The position numbers and the translations under genes are program-made. From the NCBI GenBank assembly GCA_973895155.1, contig OZ316893.1:13206001-13270000 (forward strand): a DNA stretch of 64,000 bases. The letters are read 5' to 3'. Below are positions 51,591 through 64,000 of the stretch, in pieces. This DNA is from Marsupella aquatica. Lineage: Eukaryota; Marchantiophyta. Position 1 is the first letter of the stretch; every line of letters begins with the position of its first letter. The notes beneath the pieces were generated by a model, which worked only from the letters and a program-made list of their open reading frames with translations, ran no database searches and was not told where the DNA came from.

Positions 51591-54500
51591 ACTCTGTTGG
51601 ATGGGTCTACTTTTGGCTTTCAAGGCAAAAAAAATGGCACTCAATATTAGTATATATGTGGGCTCACTGGTTGCCATGTAGGACAGGTAGCCACCATACC
51701 TGAGCGGGTCCCAGAGTTCTTGCACCGAGTGCACATCATACCTGAAAGGGTCCACAACTTCTTGCAGTTTCCACTCATTAAAGGTCCAGACTTAATCTTA
51801 GAGGGAATAAGAATAAGAAAGTCTTGTAAAGCCAGCCTTACTAGCCATCCTTCTAATGTGTGTAGAACGTACAGTCAGCTTGAGCTAAATGCACACTCCA
51901 TAAGAGCAATCCCTGGATAATTGCATGGCATCAGCTTTGCACCGTTTGTACTTGTAATAAGTAAGAAAAAGGCTCCACTGAACAATAATATGTAAGTGCA
52001 AACCAGTATATGTAAAATTATGGTAAGAGCACAAAATCCTAAGTGGAACTGGTGGAGATAAGGGAATACCATTTTATGTAGAGTTAATGTTGCAATGATG
52101 AGAGTACTACAACAGAACTAAAGCCCTGCATAGCAACAAATTGACAATCCTGGTGGAGCCGGGGGTGGAGCTTCACAGTAAATTGCATAAGTGGGTCACA
52201 AAGAGGAATTTGACTCTAGCCCTTAAAATAACCACCTTGGCCTACAAAGAATAGTGAAAGTCTGAGCCTACTATAGTGCCCACTACCAAAAGAAGCCAAA
52301 CTGAGACCCAAACAGTTCAACTGGACTTTACTTTCTTCGGTCAAAGAATATTGTAGAAAGCCTAAAATAGTGCTATTGAAACATAATTAAATACATTCCC
52401 CTTAACACCATCAAGAAAGAACAGATTTGAATATTTTGAGTATTCATTCAGGAAGCGCATGTCCATCTGGGCATTTTGGACAAAGTTGGATATGATGGGG
52501 CTTCCCTTCATTTTCTTGTGTTGAATGTGTATAGGAGCGCTTTAGTAAGATTAAAACACATCTAGTTTTTCAGATAAGGCAACTTCATAACCCCCCTTAC
52601 AAGTTGTCCAAAGGGTTATGAAGAGTCATAATCCACTGCCTCTACTCCCGACATTGTTCACAAGTATAGCTCCTATATGGTGAATCCACCTTGTAAATTT
52701 TGAGGCTGCTATATTCATGGTGAATCCACCTTTCATATTTTGTCTCATTCAATTTTTGTGTCAAGTATTTTGATTTTAATGTGCCTTAACAAGGTAAATC
52801 ATTTGTATTAATTTAATTTTGAATTAACTTTAGGACCCCTCTGAATTATAGTGAACTTAGAGTATTTTGAATGTATTTGGCTCCCCTCATCAAGGTTTAA
52901 TCTTTCCTTTTCAATCACTCCTTAGTGAATTCTCTTTTTTCTCATGAGAGTGTAAGAAATGAATTTGAACAATGTGCACATTGGGTGTACTAAGTTACTC
53001 CCATGGTTTATTTTGCAAAATTTATGGTTTTAATGGAGTTGAATGTCATTACCTAGAAGCAAGTGAAAATCTGTACTGTATGTGCACAACTCAACTCTTT
53101 AGTACCTTTGTACTTTCTTTGTCATAATGTGATTTTATGTGCATATACTTGACATGTACCTATACTTAATTGAATTACATATCATTACAAGACAAAAAAA
53201 AAGACATGTTCCAGTATGAACATGCTATATATCCTGACATTGTTCACAAGTATAGCCTGAAGCAAAAATACAAAGCAAAAAATCTCAAAAGTGGTTTCAG
53301 GAGTATTCCCTAGCTAAATGAGGCTCTAGATAGACAACAATGTTGTTTGTCTGTCTGTTGTTTGTCTGTCTATGTGCAGGGAGAAACAAAGGGTGACAGC
53401 TAAACTTTCCTATTGGTGAGGGAAATGACAAAGTGAAGTGATATGTCCAAATCAAAATTCAGAATAATTATACAGTTTGCATCATACATAACAAATGAGG
53501 GTCCCCTCCATTTGGACCCTCATTGGCACTACTAACATCTTACATTAGAGTGAAGTAAAGTTCACAGCCATTTTTCAGTTCATACTTTCCTACAGTATTC
53601 ATAGCCTCAGACTTTCAGTCACTAGTTTTATTCTTGCTTGTGGTGGCAAAGGGATCAGAGAGATGATACTGCATCCTTCCTTCTATTGTCATTACTCTTA
53701 CACCCAAGACATACAAGAAGGTGACTAAGGTGTGAATTAAGGATACCCAACCTTGCAAGCTAGTAGTGACTACAACATCTCAAAACCCAAACCACCAATT
53801 GCGTGTAATATCTGGACAAAACCTGCAATTCTCTAGAATTCATTTACTTTGTTGGGCTCAAAACACAAGCCAGATCTCTTCAAAGTCATCAGAAATAACC
53901 CTTGTGCCTAAGTAAGTGTGATCCGTCTTTATTGTATCTTAAAACTCATTGGGACATTGTGTCCTGTCAAACATTTCAATTCTGCTCAGCTCCCTCTTCC
54001 TTATGGCCATGACCCAAGCATTGGTCAAAATATATATCATGTTGCCAAAGAACAACGCATATAACTGGGAGACAAGATCTCATAAGCTGCAAATCCAATA
54101 ATGGGGAGAACCAACAACAGGACCAACAAGCCAGAAATCATGAGAGTCCTCAACAACGGCACAGAACTATAAACCTACTAAGTGACAAACTGAAATCCTG
54201 GTAAAGCTCAAGAGTGAACTGCTAGGAGTATCCAAAATAAGTCTTTGTCTAAAACCTCCACCCTTCAAAGAATAATGAATGCGTGACATCTCTAAAGTCA
54301 AACTCAAAAAACTTGAGAATCTACCTCATCTGATTGTGCATTTATTTACTCTGAAAATCAGGTAAGCATTAGATTCCAGATGCAGCCAGGCCCACCAGTC
54401 AATACGAATTACAATGGTGCAATTATTTTATCAAGGTTTGCTATCAGCTAAATTGTTTATATATGTAAGAGCAAAGCCCCCAAACCAGGTCAGAGTTTGA

Positions 54501-56449
54501 CACATGGGACCAATCACAATCACAATCCTTTGCCTTACAGTGCAAAAGAGCAAAAACATCAAACCTGGAAAAAGGGTCAAAGTAACCCAATAAAGGGAAA
54601 ATGAAGGGGAAAATAGCCCAGAGTAGACCGAAGAGGCCCAACAAGGCAGGGAAACACTTGTCAAATTCTGAAGAACTTGTCGTTTCTTGTGGTTTGTGAG
54701 CTTGCTTGAGGCAAAGCACAAACTCTTAGATCCCAACTTTTATCCTCTAATGACACGGTGTATTTCCCAGCTACCTAGTGTGAGCCATACCTAACTAACA
54801 TACTCCATTCAGAAGGATGTTCTATAATATTTATATTATAAACTTTAAATAAGTTATTTTACTTTACATTACACTAGCTATAAAACAAATAATGAAAACA
54901 AATAAGAATATAATGTGTTTTATTTGACACATTCTTTTCTTTTTACACGTTATAAAGTTTTGGTAAAAGATAGCAGCCAGAAAAATATCTATTTTAGATC
55001 CCACATGACTCCAACTATTTTTTGCGGTGACCCCACTGTAAAGTAACCCCTCTTCACCCAAGTTTTGTTTTGCTAAGGAGATATCAAACTAATTGGAGCT
55101 GGTATTACCCGGACCTGAGGAGTTACAGTTGGGGATCTGGTATTGTAATCTTAAACAACTTAGAAAACAACTTAGAGCATTCTCATCCCTCCGATCAGGC
55201 GCAAACCAAACTCCAGATATTTGCAGTAGTAAAGCCCAAAGTGTTGTGACACATCTATCGGGCTACAAGTGGAAGTGCCACCTTAATTGTGTTTCTTATC
55301 AAGATTTGGAGTTCACTCGGCAATACAGTCAAAAGATGGAAGGACTCTAAGGGAAACACAACAACTATTACACAGGTTATGTTTCTGGCAAGCCACCTTC
55401 CATATATGAAGTGTGTCTCTTGGTGATGGTGGGTTGTATGCATGATGATTATGCTCACACAAACCTTTCAACTACTACCATATTTGATAAACCAAGTTTT
55501 CCTCTAAGATTGTCCTTTTCAGCTAGGGCCTCTCATACATGTGCTAGTGGACCACCACTGCAAAAATAAATAGGATTATTTAATTCATTTTGAGGAAGAC
55601 TTCCTGAGAATTACTATCAGAGTTAGGTTTCAAAATTTCTAAATGTCACATGTGAGAATATGAATGGTTAAGAGCTACTTCTTTTTGAAGGGTAAAGGTG
55701 AATAAAAATTCACCTTTATCCTAAACCTTATCTTTAACAAGGTGCACGGTCATGGCCATGCTTATGTGAATGATAAAATTTAGAATTTGTTAATGACAAT
55801 CTGAATCCATGTTTCTCTGCATGGTGGGCACACATCTTTGGGGATGAATTCTGAAATCCATAGGAACTTGCAAGTAGAAATACCATATTTGTAAATTTAA
55901 AAAACTGTAAGAGGTAAAAAGAAGGTAATATACACTCAAAAATTAAGAATAATCTTTAAGATATACCTTTAATAATTTAAATAGTTTAAAGAGGGTAATC
56001 GTAATGTGCGAACAAACAGTAAAATTTTTCCTCGCATGAGAAAAAATATTCTTGCATGACCCCTATTTTTCTACATCCAACTGCCTGGCTACCAACTACC
56101 TGGTTGGTAATCACTTTTTGGAGACTCCCCTTTTTGCTAGCGAGATCGCTAGCCATTTGGAGTCTTTAAAAAAATATAAAAAATAAAAAAGGCACCAAAA
56201 AGTAAATAAATTTTGAAACCATTAGTGTCTGGCTAATAACAGTCTCCTTGCTATAAAAATCTACTCTTTGCTCGCAACATAGAATACCTCGTTTGAAGAT
56301 AAGGAATATAAGCTCATTTAACCCCCTGAGGCACACATGGATTCTGTACATGTTGGCAAATATCTGAAACACTGGTTTACACCTCCTTTGGTATATTATA
56401 GGTGGAGAGACATACGATTTGGCTTATGACGTCATAAGAGTCTACAGAG
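51591..56449. other. Long AT-rich unassigned region
   Basis: No gene is supported. The region is AT-rich, with short motifs such as a TTGTCTGTCTGTTGTTTGTC run near 53345-53365. Overlapping minus-strand frames at 54431-54736 look hydrophobic but lie in purine-rich DNA with a loosely similar texture to 24260-24540 and 44310-44480, so they are more likely repeat-derived than coding. Confidence 0.4.
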
Positions 56450-56740
56450 GAGGTTGCCATTGACTTACAAGGTCCGCCACAACAACGGGTAGGGGAAAAT
56501 TTTACCGTGAGATGTGATAAGGCACCCTAGTTGATGTGGTGGTAGCCAATCCTTGCATCAGGATATTGTAGGTACAACACACAGGTAAGGGTGTAGCATT
56601 GCGTGTAGGCATAAGAAGGAGGAGAAGTGTGCAGTATGAGTGCCTTCAGATAGATTTATCCCCTCAGTCTCCTTTAAGAGTTTTGGGAGGATCAATCATC
56701 AATTTGATGAGCCACTTTGGCAAGCAGCAACAATAGAATT
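56450..56740 (+). mobile_element. Ancient, highly diverged fragment of the same retrotransposon type
   Basis: The segment aligns in order with the C-terminal coding part of the intact element (about 50880-51135). GAGGTTGCCATTGACTTAC matches GAGGTGGTACTCGAGTTAC; TTGATGTGGTGGTAGCCAAT matches the ADVVVAN codons; and CAATTTGATGAGCCACTTTG-GCAAGC matches CAGTTTGATGGGCTTCTTCGGCAAGC. Many substitutions, gaps and stops show that it is old. The conserved parts centre on the endonuclease-like motif. Confidence 0.65.
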
Positions 56741-58079
56741 TGTTCTCACAAAGTCAGATTGAGATGAGGCAACAAACCAACAACAAAGAAGCATCCTTAA
56801 TACCCAAACTACTCAGGGTTTTTCTCACAATAGTGAAGTGTCATTCCCAAAAGTGCTAGTTTGCTGCTTAGACCCAAACTACTTGAGGTGTTCTTCACAA
56901 GAAGGAAATGTCCTTTCCAAAATCCCATCCAAAACAAAGTCAGTCCGTGGGGATGGGCAGGGACAATGTCTTGGTCCGAGCTTCAATTTGATATAAAGGA
57001 TAAATAATTTAATTTAAATAGTGCAAAAAAATTCAAATTTGAAATAATATGTGACAAACTAAGAAAACTTTGTTTAAGATAAGTGTGACAATATGCAAAT
57101 TTTGAAATAACGTGTGACAAGCTATAATTTTTTTAAAGATCACGTCACAAAATGCAAATTTGAGATCACTTTGTTAGAGACAGTGAAAAACCCTTCACTA
57201 TTGTAGCTTGGTGAAGACTAAGAACTACCCTTGAGTACTCGTTCCATGAACGTAAAGAGAGGTGTGAGGACAAACTGGTACCTTGCACAAAAAAGAGTCC
57301 TGGATGTTTTGGTTTTTCCAATCAGTTGTGTTTTGTGACTTCCAAGTACAATCATGGTCTAGAGGCTTTGCTCTACACTGTAGGCTTTAAAAGTAGCTTC
57401 TGTTTGCTAATTATTAGCAAGAGGGTTTGGTTTACACTTTAGCCATTGCCAAGGTTTGGTTTACACAGGAATTGCCAAAAGTGGTTATGTTGAGAGCTTT
57501 AGGTTTGAGGGATTGTTATGACTCTTGAGCCTAATGTGCTGCAAATTTGGAATCAACATAAAATATCTTGGTGAGACGGTCACTGAAATTTTGATGTGAT
57601 GACCGTTGTTGGCCTTCTCGTATGAAAATGTTTAGGGACAGAATGCATGCTGTGCAATGATTTCCTCAATAGTTTTTGAAGCATTCCTAGTTCTCAGAAT
57701 GGTACACCGCTCATAGTACAAACATACTATGGATTCAATTACGTTGAAACATTGAGGTTGAATTCATTTGAAATTTTCCGCTTGTTTGAAGTGGAGATGG
57801 CCACTTCTCTTTGTAATTTGGGACAACAAGAATTTGAGTACGGACTAGGGTATGCATCACTACTGTATTGTAATGGCCATCTTGCCATTTTCTTGTCAAC
57901 AGTTGTCGGGGATCTCTCAGGTTTCAAAACTTGTCCACAGGTTTTCTGCTAACTAATTGGGGCTCTCATTGGCCGATCTATTATTCAGTACATAAGTTCG
58001 ATCACAATTTCACTGAGGCAAACTCAGATTCAAAACCACATTCTACACATCACTCGCACTTACATTGAAGAAGGTTGGG
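56741..58079. other. Unassigned DNA and 5' flank of the coiled-coil gene
   Basis: No gene is supported. The last few hundred bases should contain the promoter and 5' leader of the gene starting at 58080. A CAAACTACT...TTCTCACAA...GAA-TGTC block is repeated near 56810 and 56875. I see no clear TATA box that can be assigned with confidence. Confidence 0.4.
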
Positions 58080-61000
58080 ATGGCGCCAACAAAAGAGGGC
58101 GGTGTTGATGTATTTGCACAGCTTAATGACCTCTTTCATGAGCCTGAAGATGACGAGGATAAGAAAAAGGAAATCTACTGCTATCACGAGTAAGAATACG
58201 TCATATGGCTCCCCTGAATTGCTATTGATAAGTCAATACCAAAATTTTACGTATATGCTTACTTTGAATTCAAGCGTCTTGAGCTACTATTTCGTGATGT
58301 ATTTCAAGGTTCATGCTACCAAAATGATAGTTTGTAAGGGCTTTCACAAATCATGATCATCTGCATTTCACACAATTTGAAACATTCTGATTTGTGGTGA
58401 AGTTCGGATTTCCTTCGAGGCCTACTGGAAAAGGAGAGGGAACTACTATCAAAAGTGGTGCAGGAAAATATTGATCTTTTGGAAGCAAGTCGGACTCAAA
58501 AAGAAGAGTCAGTGAGTTCGGTGTACACCCTTTATTTGAAGTGAATTTCTTGAAGCAATTTGTTTGAATTAGAATTTTAGTCATAATATAACATTAGGTT
58601 GTGCTTCAAATACTGGGGTTCGATGGCCCTGGCTTCGGAAATTGTACTAGTGTTCAGTGTATAAGAGAAGGCGGTCCAATAGCAGCATTTCTGCTTGATT
58701 CTTTATACAGATTGGTTTAGTTTACTGGTTTCTTGCTTTTACGCATTTGGTGCCCATTCACCACCCATTATAACACACTTTAGAACACAATTTTCAACAC
58801 ACTTTAGAATAGACTTTTCAAGGGTTTTTCATTGCTTCTTTTCATTGGTCCATCAACCTTAGAAGGTGATATAACAGCTAACTTCAAGAACCAATCGAGG
58901 ACTTCCGTTCAGTTATACATACTGTTAATGCACAAAATGAAACAATACAAAAGATTGTGTACGAAGAGAAAACTCGAAGAGAAATTGTGCTGCAATTGCG
59001 GAGTCAATTGATTGCCATAGAATCAATAGTACTTTCTTTAGAGCTTGGTTCAGAACTTCTTTTGCATTCACAACTTTGAAAGATTCTAAACATCTGCTTT
59101 GTTCAATTTGGCCAGTTTACCATTCAAGAAGCCCAAGCGGAAGATATCCAAGAGAAAAAGACACGAATTGAGGAGTTGGAAGGCCTCCTTGAGCAGGTGA
59201 TTCTTTGGAGGAAGTAAGAACTTACTAGTTCATTTCAACAATTGCATGGCAAGCTGGTTTACCCACTGTACCTTTGTATAGTTTTCAATAGTTTCAAGGA
59301 CTGGCGATATATTAAGTGTTTGCTGATATACATATACTGTATTTATAGAGCCCACTGCCCTAGTTGTTGAAGCAATTTTAATTTGCACTGCTCTTGAAAA
59401 TTGCTTAGGGCAGAGGGATCATGACCTGAAAAAATTGGAGATTGATTCTGCACAACGACTTTATGACGAGTGTCTAAAGTTAAAAATTAAGAATAAAGAA
59501 TTATTTGACACTACTTCGAAGACAATTGAAGGGCTTGAGGAGATCATTGCAGGGGTACAGCAATTTCGAGATCGTCAGGTATTCAATTCCTCGTAGCTAT
59601 TGTCAGAGATTTTTGGAATTAAGAACAACTTGATTGAAAAATGGTCAAGTGAACACAGTTTGAACAACCGCCGGACAATACTAGTCCAGAGAACCAATTT
59701 TAAAAAAGTCTGGATTGAACTAACTTGAATGTGTTTTTAGAGATAGATTGGTTTCAACCTAGATTATTGCAATGCTACTACGAAAGAACAACACGAATTA
59801 AGCTCATGTTGACTTCAAGACGTTCACAACTTCTCATGAGATCATGAAATGGAGCTGTTGTTTACTGCAATCCTGATGCTGGGACTCGACCACAAAATAA
59901 TGCATGCTCATTACTTTAGGTTGAAGTTGAAACCAGAATGGCTGCAGCTGAAGAATATGCCACAAAGACAAGACTGGAAATGGAGAGGATAATGCCTGAT
60001 TTGGAGAGGAGTTTCATAGAAAAGGTATGTCTCTGGTTGCATCATCACAAAGCATTGTGACTAGCACAGAAAACAGGGCACTTCAAGGAATGCGAACAAA
60101 TCTCGAGGCATAATTGTCCTGAAGATCCTCTAGATAAAGTAGCATATTAAGTATTCTGTACAGGTAGATAAGAGGACAATACTGTGTCGGGAAACTGTCG
60201 TCTGCCCGTGGATGATACAATAAGAGATCAACAAGTGAGGTACGATGCTGTATTCACGAACGTGGTGGATTTTGGGGCTAGACATCAGCAAAGTTTGATA
60301 TCAAGTTCTACAAAATAACGAGCATTCGGTTCTTCACCTCCTAAGAGATTCAGTGGATAGAAATGCATTGCGACTCCACGTTCCATGGATTTGTAATACT
60401 TTATTCTTCCATGTCAGTTAACTCCAAGAACCCGTCCGTGATCATTCGAAAATACTACAAATCCAAAGCTAAGAATAGTGGAATTTTAAACAATTTGCTT
60501 TTGGTCGGAAAGCAATTGAATAGTATTGATATAAAAATTACTTAGGTAGAGGTACAGCAAGCTAGAAACAAACAACAACAAATTGGTCCTAATGGGAGAT
60601 AGGTTATTAGTAAAAGTTGGATCCTGACTCTGGATGAGTTCACTACTGACATGCAGTGTAGCGTTTACGAAAAGGAGTTCGAAAAGAAACTGGAGGAAAT
60701 GCAGATCGCATTGACTGAAACTATCGAAGACCGTGTTTCAGAACGAACCAAAAATATTCTAGCAGATGTAAACATTATCATCAAATTTTCATTTCATTCC
60801 TGCAAAAGGCGGTTGTTGTAGATGAATTAACTCGAAATGATCAATCATTCTTATTGATAAGAGATGTCTCTTAATATTGAACTGCACAAACTCAATTGGA
60901 GCTGATAGTTCTAAGTGATGGGTAAGATAAATGGATGAACCTCCTGCCAATCTCAAAACGTAGCAGTTGTCCATATCTAAACCTGACTGTCTAATACCGA

Positions 61001-63506
61001 TATCGACCTATGTTAGAGTAGAGGGGTAACAAATGCCTCAGAAGATCGTAGTTGTTATTATGTTTTTCTATCACTGCCTAAGAATTGACGTTTTGCGAAA
61101 ACATTACGCTCCTGCCTTAGCAGCCATCGAAGACTCAAAATAAATGAATGACAGACACAAGGCTGAATATTATTGGAATAACCTGTTCCTATTGTTGGAC
61201 TCTTCTAATTGCATCTATTGCATAGGAACCAAAGCTGAAAACAAACACTAAAATTCTCTTGACGATTAAAGAGCTAAATTTGAAACTAACACTAAATTCT
61301 GCTAAAAATTTTCATGACGGACCAAACTAGAGTCAGTTGGTATGATACAATAACTTCCTCCTTTAATTTTATAACATTTAATTCATGGGGCTAATTGAGA
61401 TGATACAGAATGAACAACTTCTTGAGGATCTAAGGATTCATATGGGTGCAACGTCAGGGCTAACAAAACAACGAGATGAATTGCAAGTAGAGGCATCAAA
61501 TCTTGCATCGGAGATAGGAATTCTAAAAAATTCTGGAGAATTGCATATTCAAAGGGGTATTGCTCAAGGTCGAATTGTAGAGCAACACCAAGCCAAGGTA
61601 CTGTCTTTTTCAAAGCCCATCAATGACAAGAATGGAACAGAGCAATCGAGATTATGCAATTCCCTACTTAGACATTGTTTGACCAAAGTTTTTCATTCAT
61701 AATTGCTTAGGTTCGATGTCTTTGTCGAATGTGTTGCAGAGAAGATAATGCGTTAGATAATCCTTGACGGATCTTGAATGCAATGAAATGAATGTTATCT
61801 ATCTGAACCTTTCTTGGCCATTAGTGAAACAAATATCAATATTTAGCGAAAATCAATAGGCGGGCTTTTGCTGAGCAGGTTTGTGTTGTTGAACTGTATC
61901 AGAATAAGGATCAAAAAATTAGGGACAGTCTGGTTCAGTGTGGGTTTGTTCAATTGTCAACTAAAGTATGTTTGTTGAACTCAGTAGCTCTTAATTTTGG
62001 AGAGAAGCTTGAGGCAAGTAATTCGCCAGTACAGTGCGGAAAGGTGTGATCTTGAGAACAAACATCGGCAAGGGATGGCTGACCTTGTAGCTGAGAAGCA
62101 GGTGATTCTGAAGATTATCTGTACATAATAGCATCTAAATCTTGTAAATCAAAATTAGTAAGCCTGAAGCTTTTTCCCGTCGTTGAAGTCGAACCATTCT
62201 AAGCACGACAGAAGAAATGTAGACAGAGAAAAGATATTCCCATGAGGAGTCAAAGCAGTTAGACATCAAGACAGATTTGGGTGCCGGTTCATTGCTTAAG
62301 GTGACTACTTGCCTGTCTATGTTTGTGTAAGTTTTTGGAGCTAGTCCCAGGAGTTTTATTGTGCCTGTAAAGAGTCATGAGGAAAGACATAAGAACTAGA
62401 GTGAAGAGCAGCCACACTCGGAATTGCGATTCAAAGTTGTCTCGTAATTTGTCTTCCACTTAACGAACATGGTAGTGACATGGAATTGTTAATTGGCCTT
62501 CGGCCACAGTTTAGTAAACGATTTAAAATCATCTTATGCAAGACCCAATGCAATAAACTCTACAAAAAGTTTTAAAAAATAAGAGAATGACAGAGCAGGC
62601 AGATCAACAATGAGTTTTATGTCTATGTTGTTGTCATAGATGCTTTAAAGGTGCTGTGGGAGCTCTTCTCCGTTGAAAGAAAGACACTGGGGAAAAGGAT
62701 ATTCTGTGATCTGTTTGCAAGTTTTGGTGCACAAAAAGAATGGAGAGGCCTGGCAGATGGAAACTTTTGGCGCGAGATATATCGTTGGATGTAGTCGAGC
62801 GTGGGTTACATTTGCTGTCACTTTGACTAACATAAGGAATTTGTTCAAACGTGACACATATATTTTGTGCTCTCAGATGTTGCTAAATTTGGTCGCCGGG
62901 AAAACGAACGACCTCAAGAGAGTAAGGCGACTTGCTCAACATGTCCTCAACCAACGGACTGAAGTTGAAGCATTCCTTATTGACTCCCTAGAGTATGTCA
63001 AAGCTCAGATTTGTGCACGCAAAAGCCACAGGGATGACCATGACGAGAGGTCTGAAAGAAGGTTTGAAGAGGAAGATCAAAGTAGCAATGCATCATCAAC
63101 ACGTCTCCCTTCAATCAGGTCCACGTCTCACTCCTGGCCAGGAGCCATGAAAGATAAAAACTACATTCGATCAACAAGGACCGCAAGAGGATTTGAGACT
63201 CGCACTAAGTGCAAACACCCGCATCATGACTTCGCCCTCCATCTCCACGAGCTGGACGAAGTGCCAAGCCAACTGGATTTGTTGGAGAATTTCAAGGACG
63301 GCATGCCCAAACTGTTGCCCAAAATCGACATCTCAGACCTATCTTGGAGTGATCGAGAGAAAGTGTTGAGATTTTTGTTCCTGAAGATTAACAGTGCACG
63401 TACAACCATGAAAGACGATGTAGACGGCAGTAAAAGTACTGGTAGGAAGTCTGGTAGCTATGTTGCCCCATATGCTATCAGTGAATCCGGAAGACTACTT
63501 GCATGA
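58080..63506 (+). CDS. Coiled-coil protein, ciliary/basal-body type (BBOF1/CCDC176-like), 12 exons
   Basis: Proposed exons: 58080-58189, 58403-58515, 58889-59028, 59116-59196, 59414-59578, 59920-60024, 60657-60767, 61409-61597, 61879-61965, 62003-62101, 62223-62300, 62877-63506, about 635 residues. Most are phase 0 with GT/AG borders. The exon 2 end is unsure: the best donor (after 58511) does not fit the phase of exon 3, while a weaker one at 58515 does. The product is acidic at the start (EPEDDEDKKKE) and then almost entirely heptad-rich coiled coil. Near the C terminus are RRLAQHVLNQRTEVEAFLID and LSWSDREKVLRFLF, which resemble the C-terminal part of basal body orientation factor 1 and related ciliary proteins. 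That identification is from memory and tentative. If right, the gene would serve flagellated sperm and be absent from flowering plants. An open stretch at 62673-62876 could be part of a longer last exon. Confidence 0.7.
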
Positions 63507-64000
63507 AGACAATCGTTTTCCCGTTCACCAGTTTTCTCTCTCGTCCTCCCATTTCTTAGGACATCTCGAAATATTTTTTGGAGTTATGAGACCATGTCTG
63601 GGAGATATGGTCCAACCCAGCTTACAAAATTGCAATAAACAATCTAGATGTATGAAGCTTGATCGTTTCCCAGGAAATTGTTCTGCTGTTGAACACAGCA
63701 AAGCTATACTATGTAATGGTGTGACATATCTGCGCTTAATAAAGTGAACCATTGACTGATACCTCCAGCTATAAGTCATCAGTCTGGCCAGCAATTGAAC
63801 GAGCTTCCAATACAGTACTTTAAAAAAAGCGTTGTGGGAATTTTCAGAACTCTCTTGAACTCTCTCCTTTGGTCGAGAGAAATTTAAGTTTTCTCGATCG
63901 AAAAAGTAATCATTCAGTTCTGTATACTATCGTTTCTTCTCCACTTTGCCATCCTCACAAACTCCTGATCGTTGCTCGGTTTTCTCGGTTTTAGTATATC
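63507..64000. other. 3' flank of the coiled-coil gene
   Basis: The first part is probably the 3' UTR; AATAAA-like words occur at 63634 and 63738. The remaining bases contain no supported feature and run off the window. Confidence 0.4.

Noticed and set aside
54431-54736. Possible shared repeat or gene with 24260-24540 and 44310-44480
   Set aside because: The similarity is limited to a purine-rich texture with CCAATAAA and GGCCC words; too weak to claim homology by eye.
61711-61722. GGTTCGATG as a tRNA B box
   Set aside because: No cloverleaf can be formed around it.

Overview
This looks like nuclear DNA from a land plant that still makes swimming sperm (moss, liverwort, lycophyte or fern grade), or a close streptophyte relative. 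TTTAGGG telomere-type tracts, a plant-like tRNA-Val and a xyloglucan xylosyltransferase point to the plant lineage. A coiled-coil gene resembling ciliary/basal-body proteins points to flagellated cells. Introns are mostly short (about 90-600 bp), which fits a bryophyte better than a fern. The species call is inference.

Three genes are convincing. MCM8 (25260-32144, +) can be followed through 17 exons with consistent phases, giving about 786 residues. A complete intronless GT34 xyloglucan 6-xylosyltransferase lies at 38814-40187 (-). A 12-exon coiled-coil gene lies at 58080-63506 (+). A tRNA-Val(CAC) gene at 24587-24660 (-) sits divergently upstream of MCM8. At 2139-5151 (-) there is an unrecognised multi-exon gene with acidic 19-residue repeats, a tandem series of near-identical exon/intron units and three in-frame stops; I read it as decayed.

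The rest is repeat-rich. The main finding is a non-LTR retrotransposon family. One copy (47271-51590) has a single open frame of 1167 codons with a reverse transcriptase, a C-terminal CCHC knuckle and a D-x12-D segment like restriction-like endonucleases. It is preceded by tandem 186-bp 5' monomers and ends in TGTGTATATT rather than poly(A). A second full-length copy (9540-14094) is dead; four of its five body stops are CAG to TAG changes. There is also a 5'-truncated copy (15897-16334, -), a lone inverted 5' monomer (45941-46005) and an ancient fragment at 56450-56740.

Other structure: interstitial telomeric repeats (273-998); two arrays of a GAAGACA...TGTCTTC quasi-palindrome (1368-1782 and 17870-17998); a family of elements whose ends repeat GGGCCCATYARGTAA (6630-7077, 17611-18630 and possibly 34984-35264); and many two- to six-copy local tandem duplications. 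No plausible genes were seen in 5152-9539, 14095-24586, 32145-38813, 40188-47270 or 51591-58079. These stretches hold repeats, two odd GC-rich islands (18640-20140 and 44830-45480) and AT-rich unassigned DNA. The three genes are unrelated in function and form no cluster or pathway.
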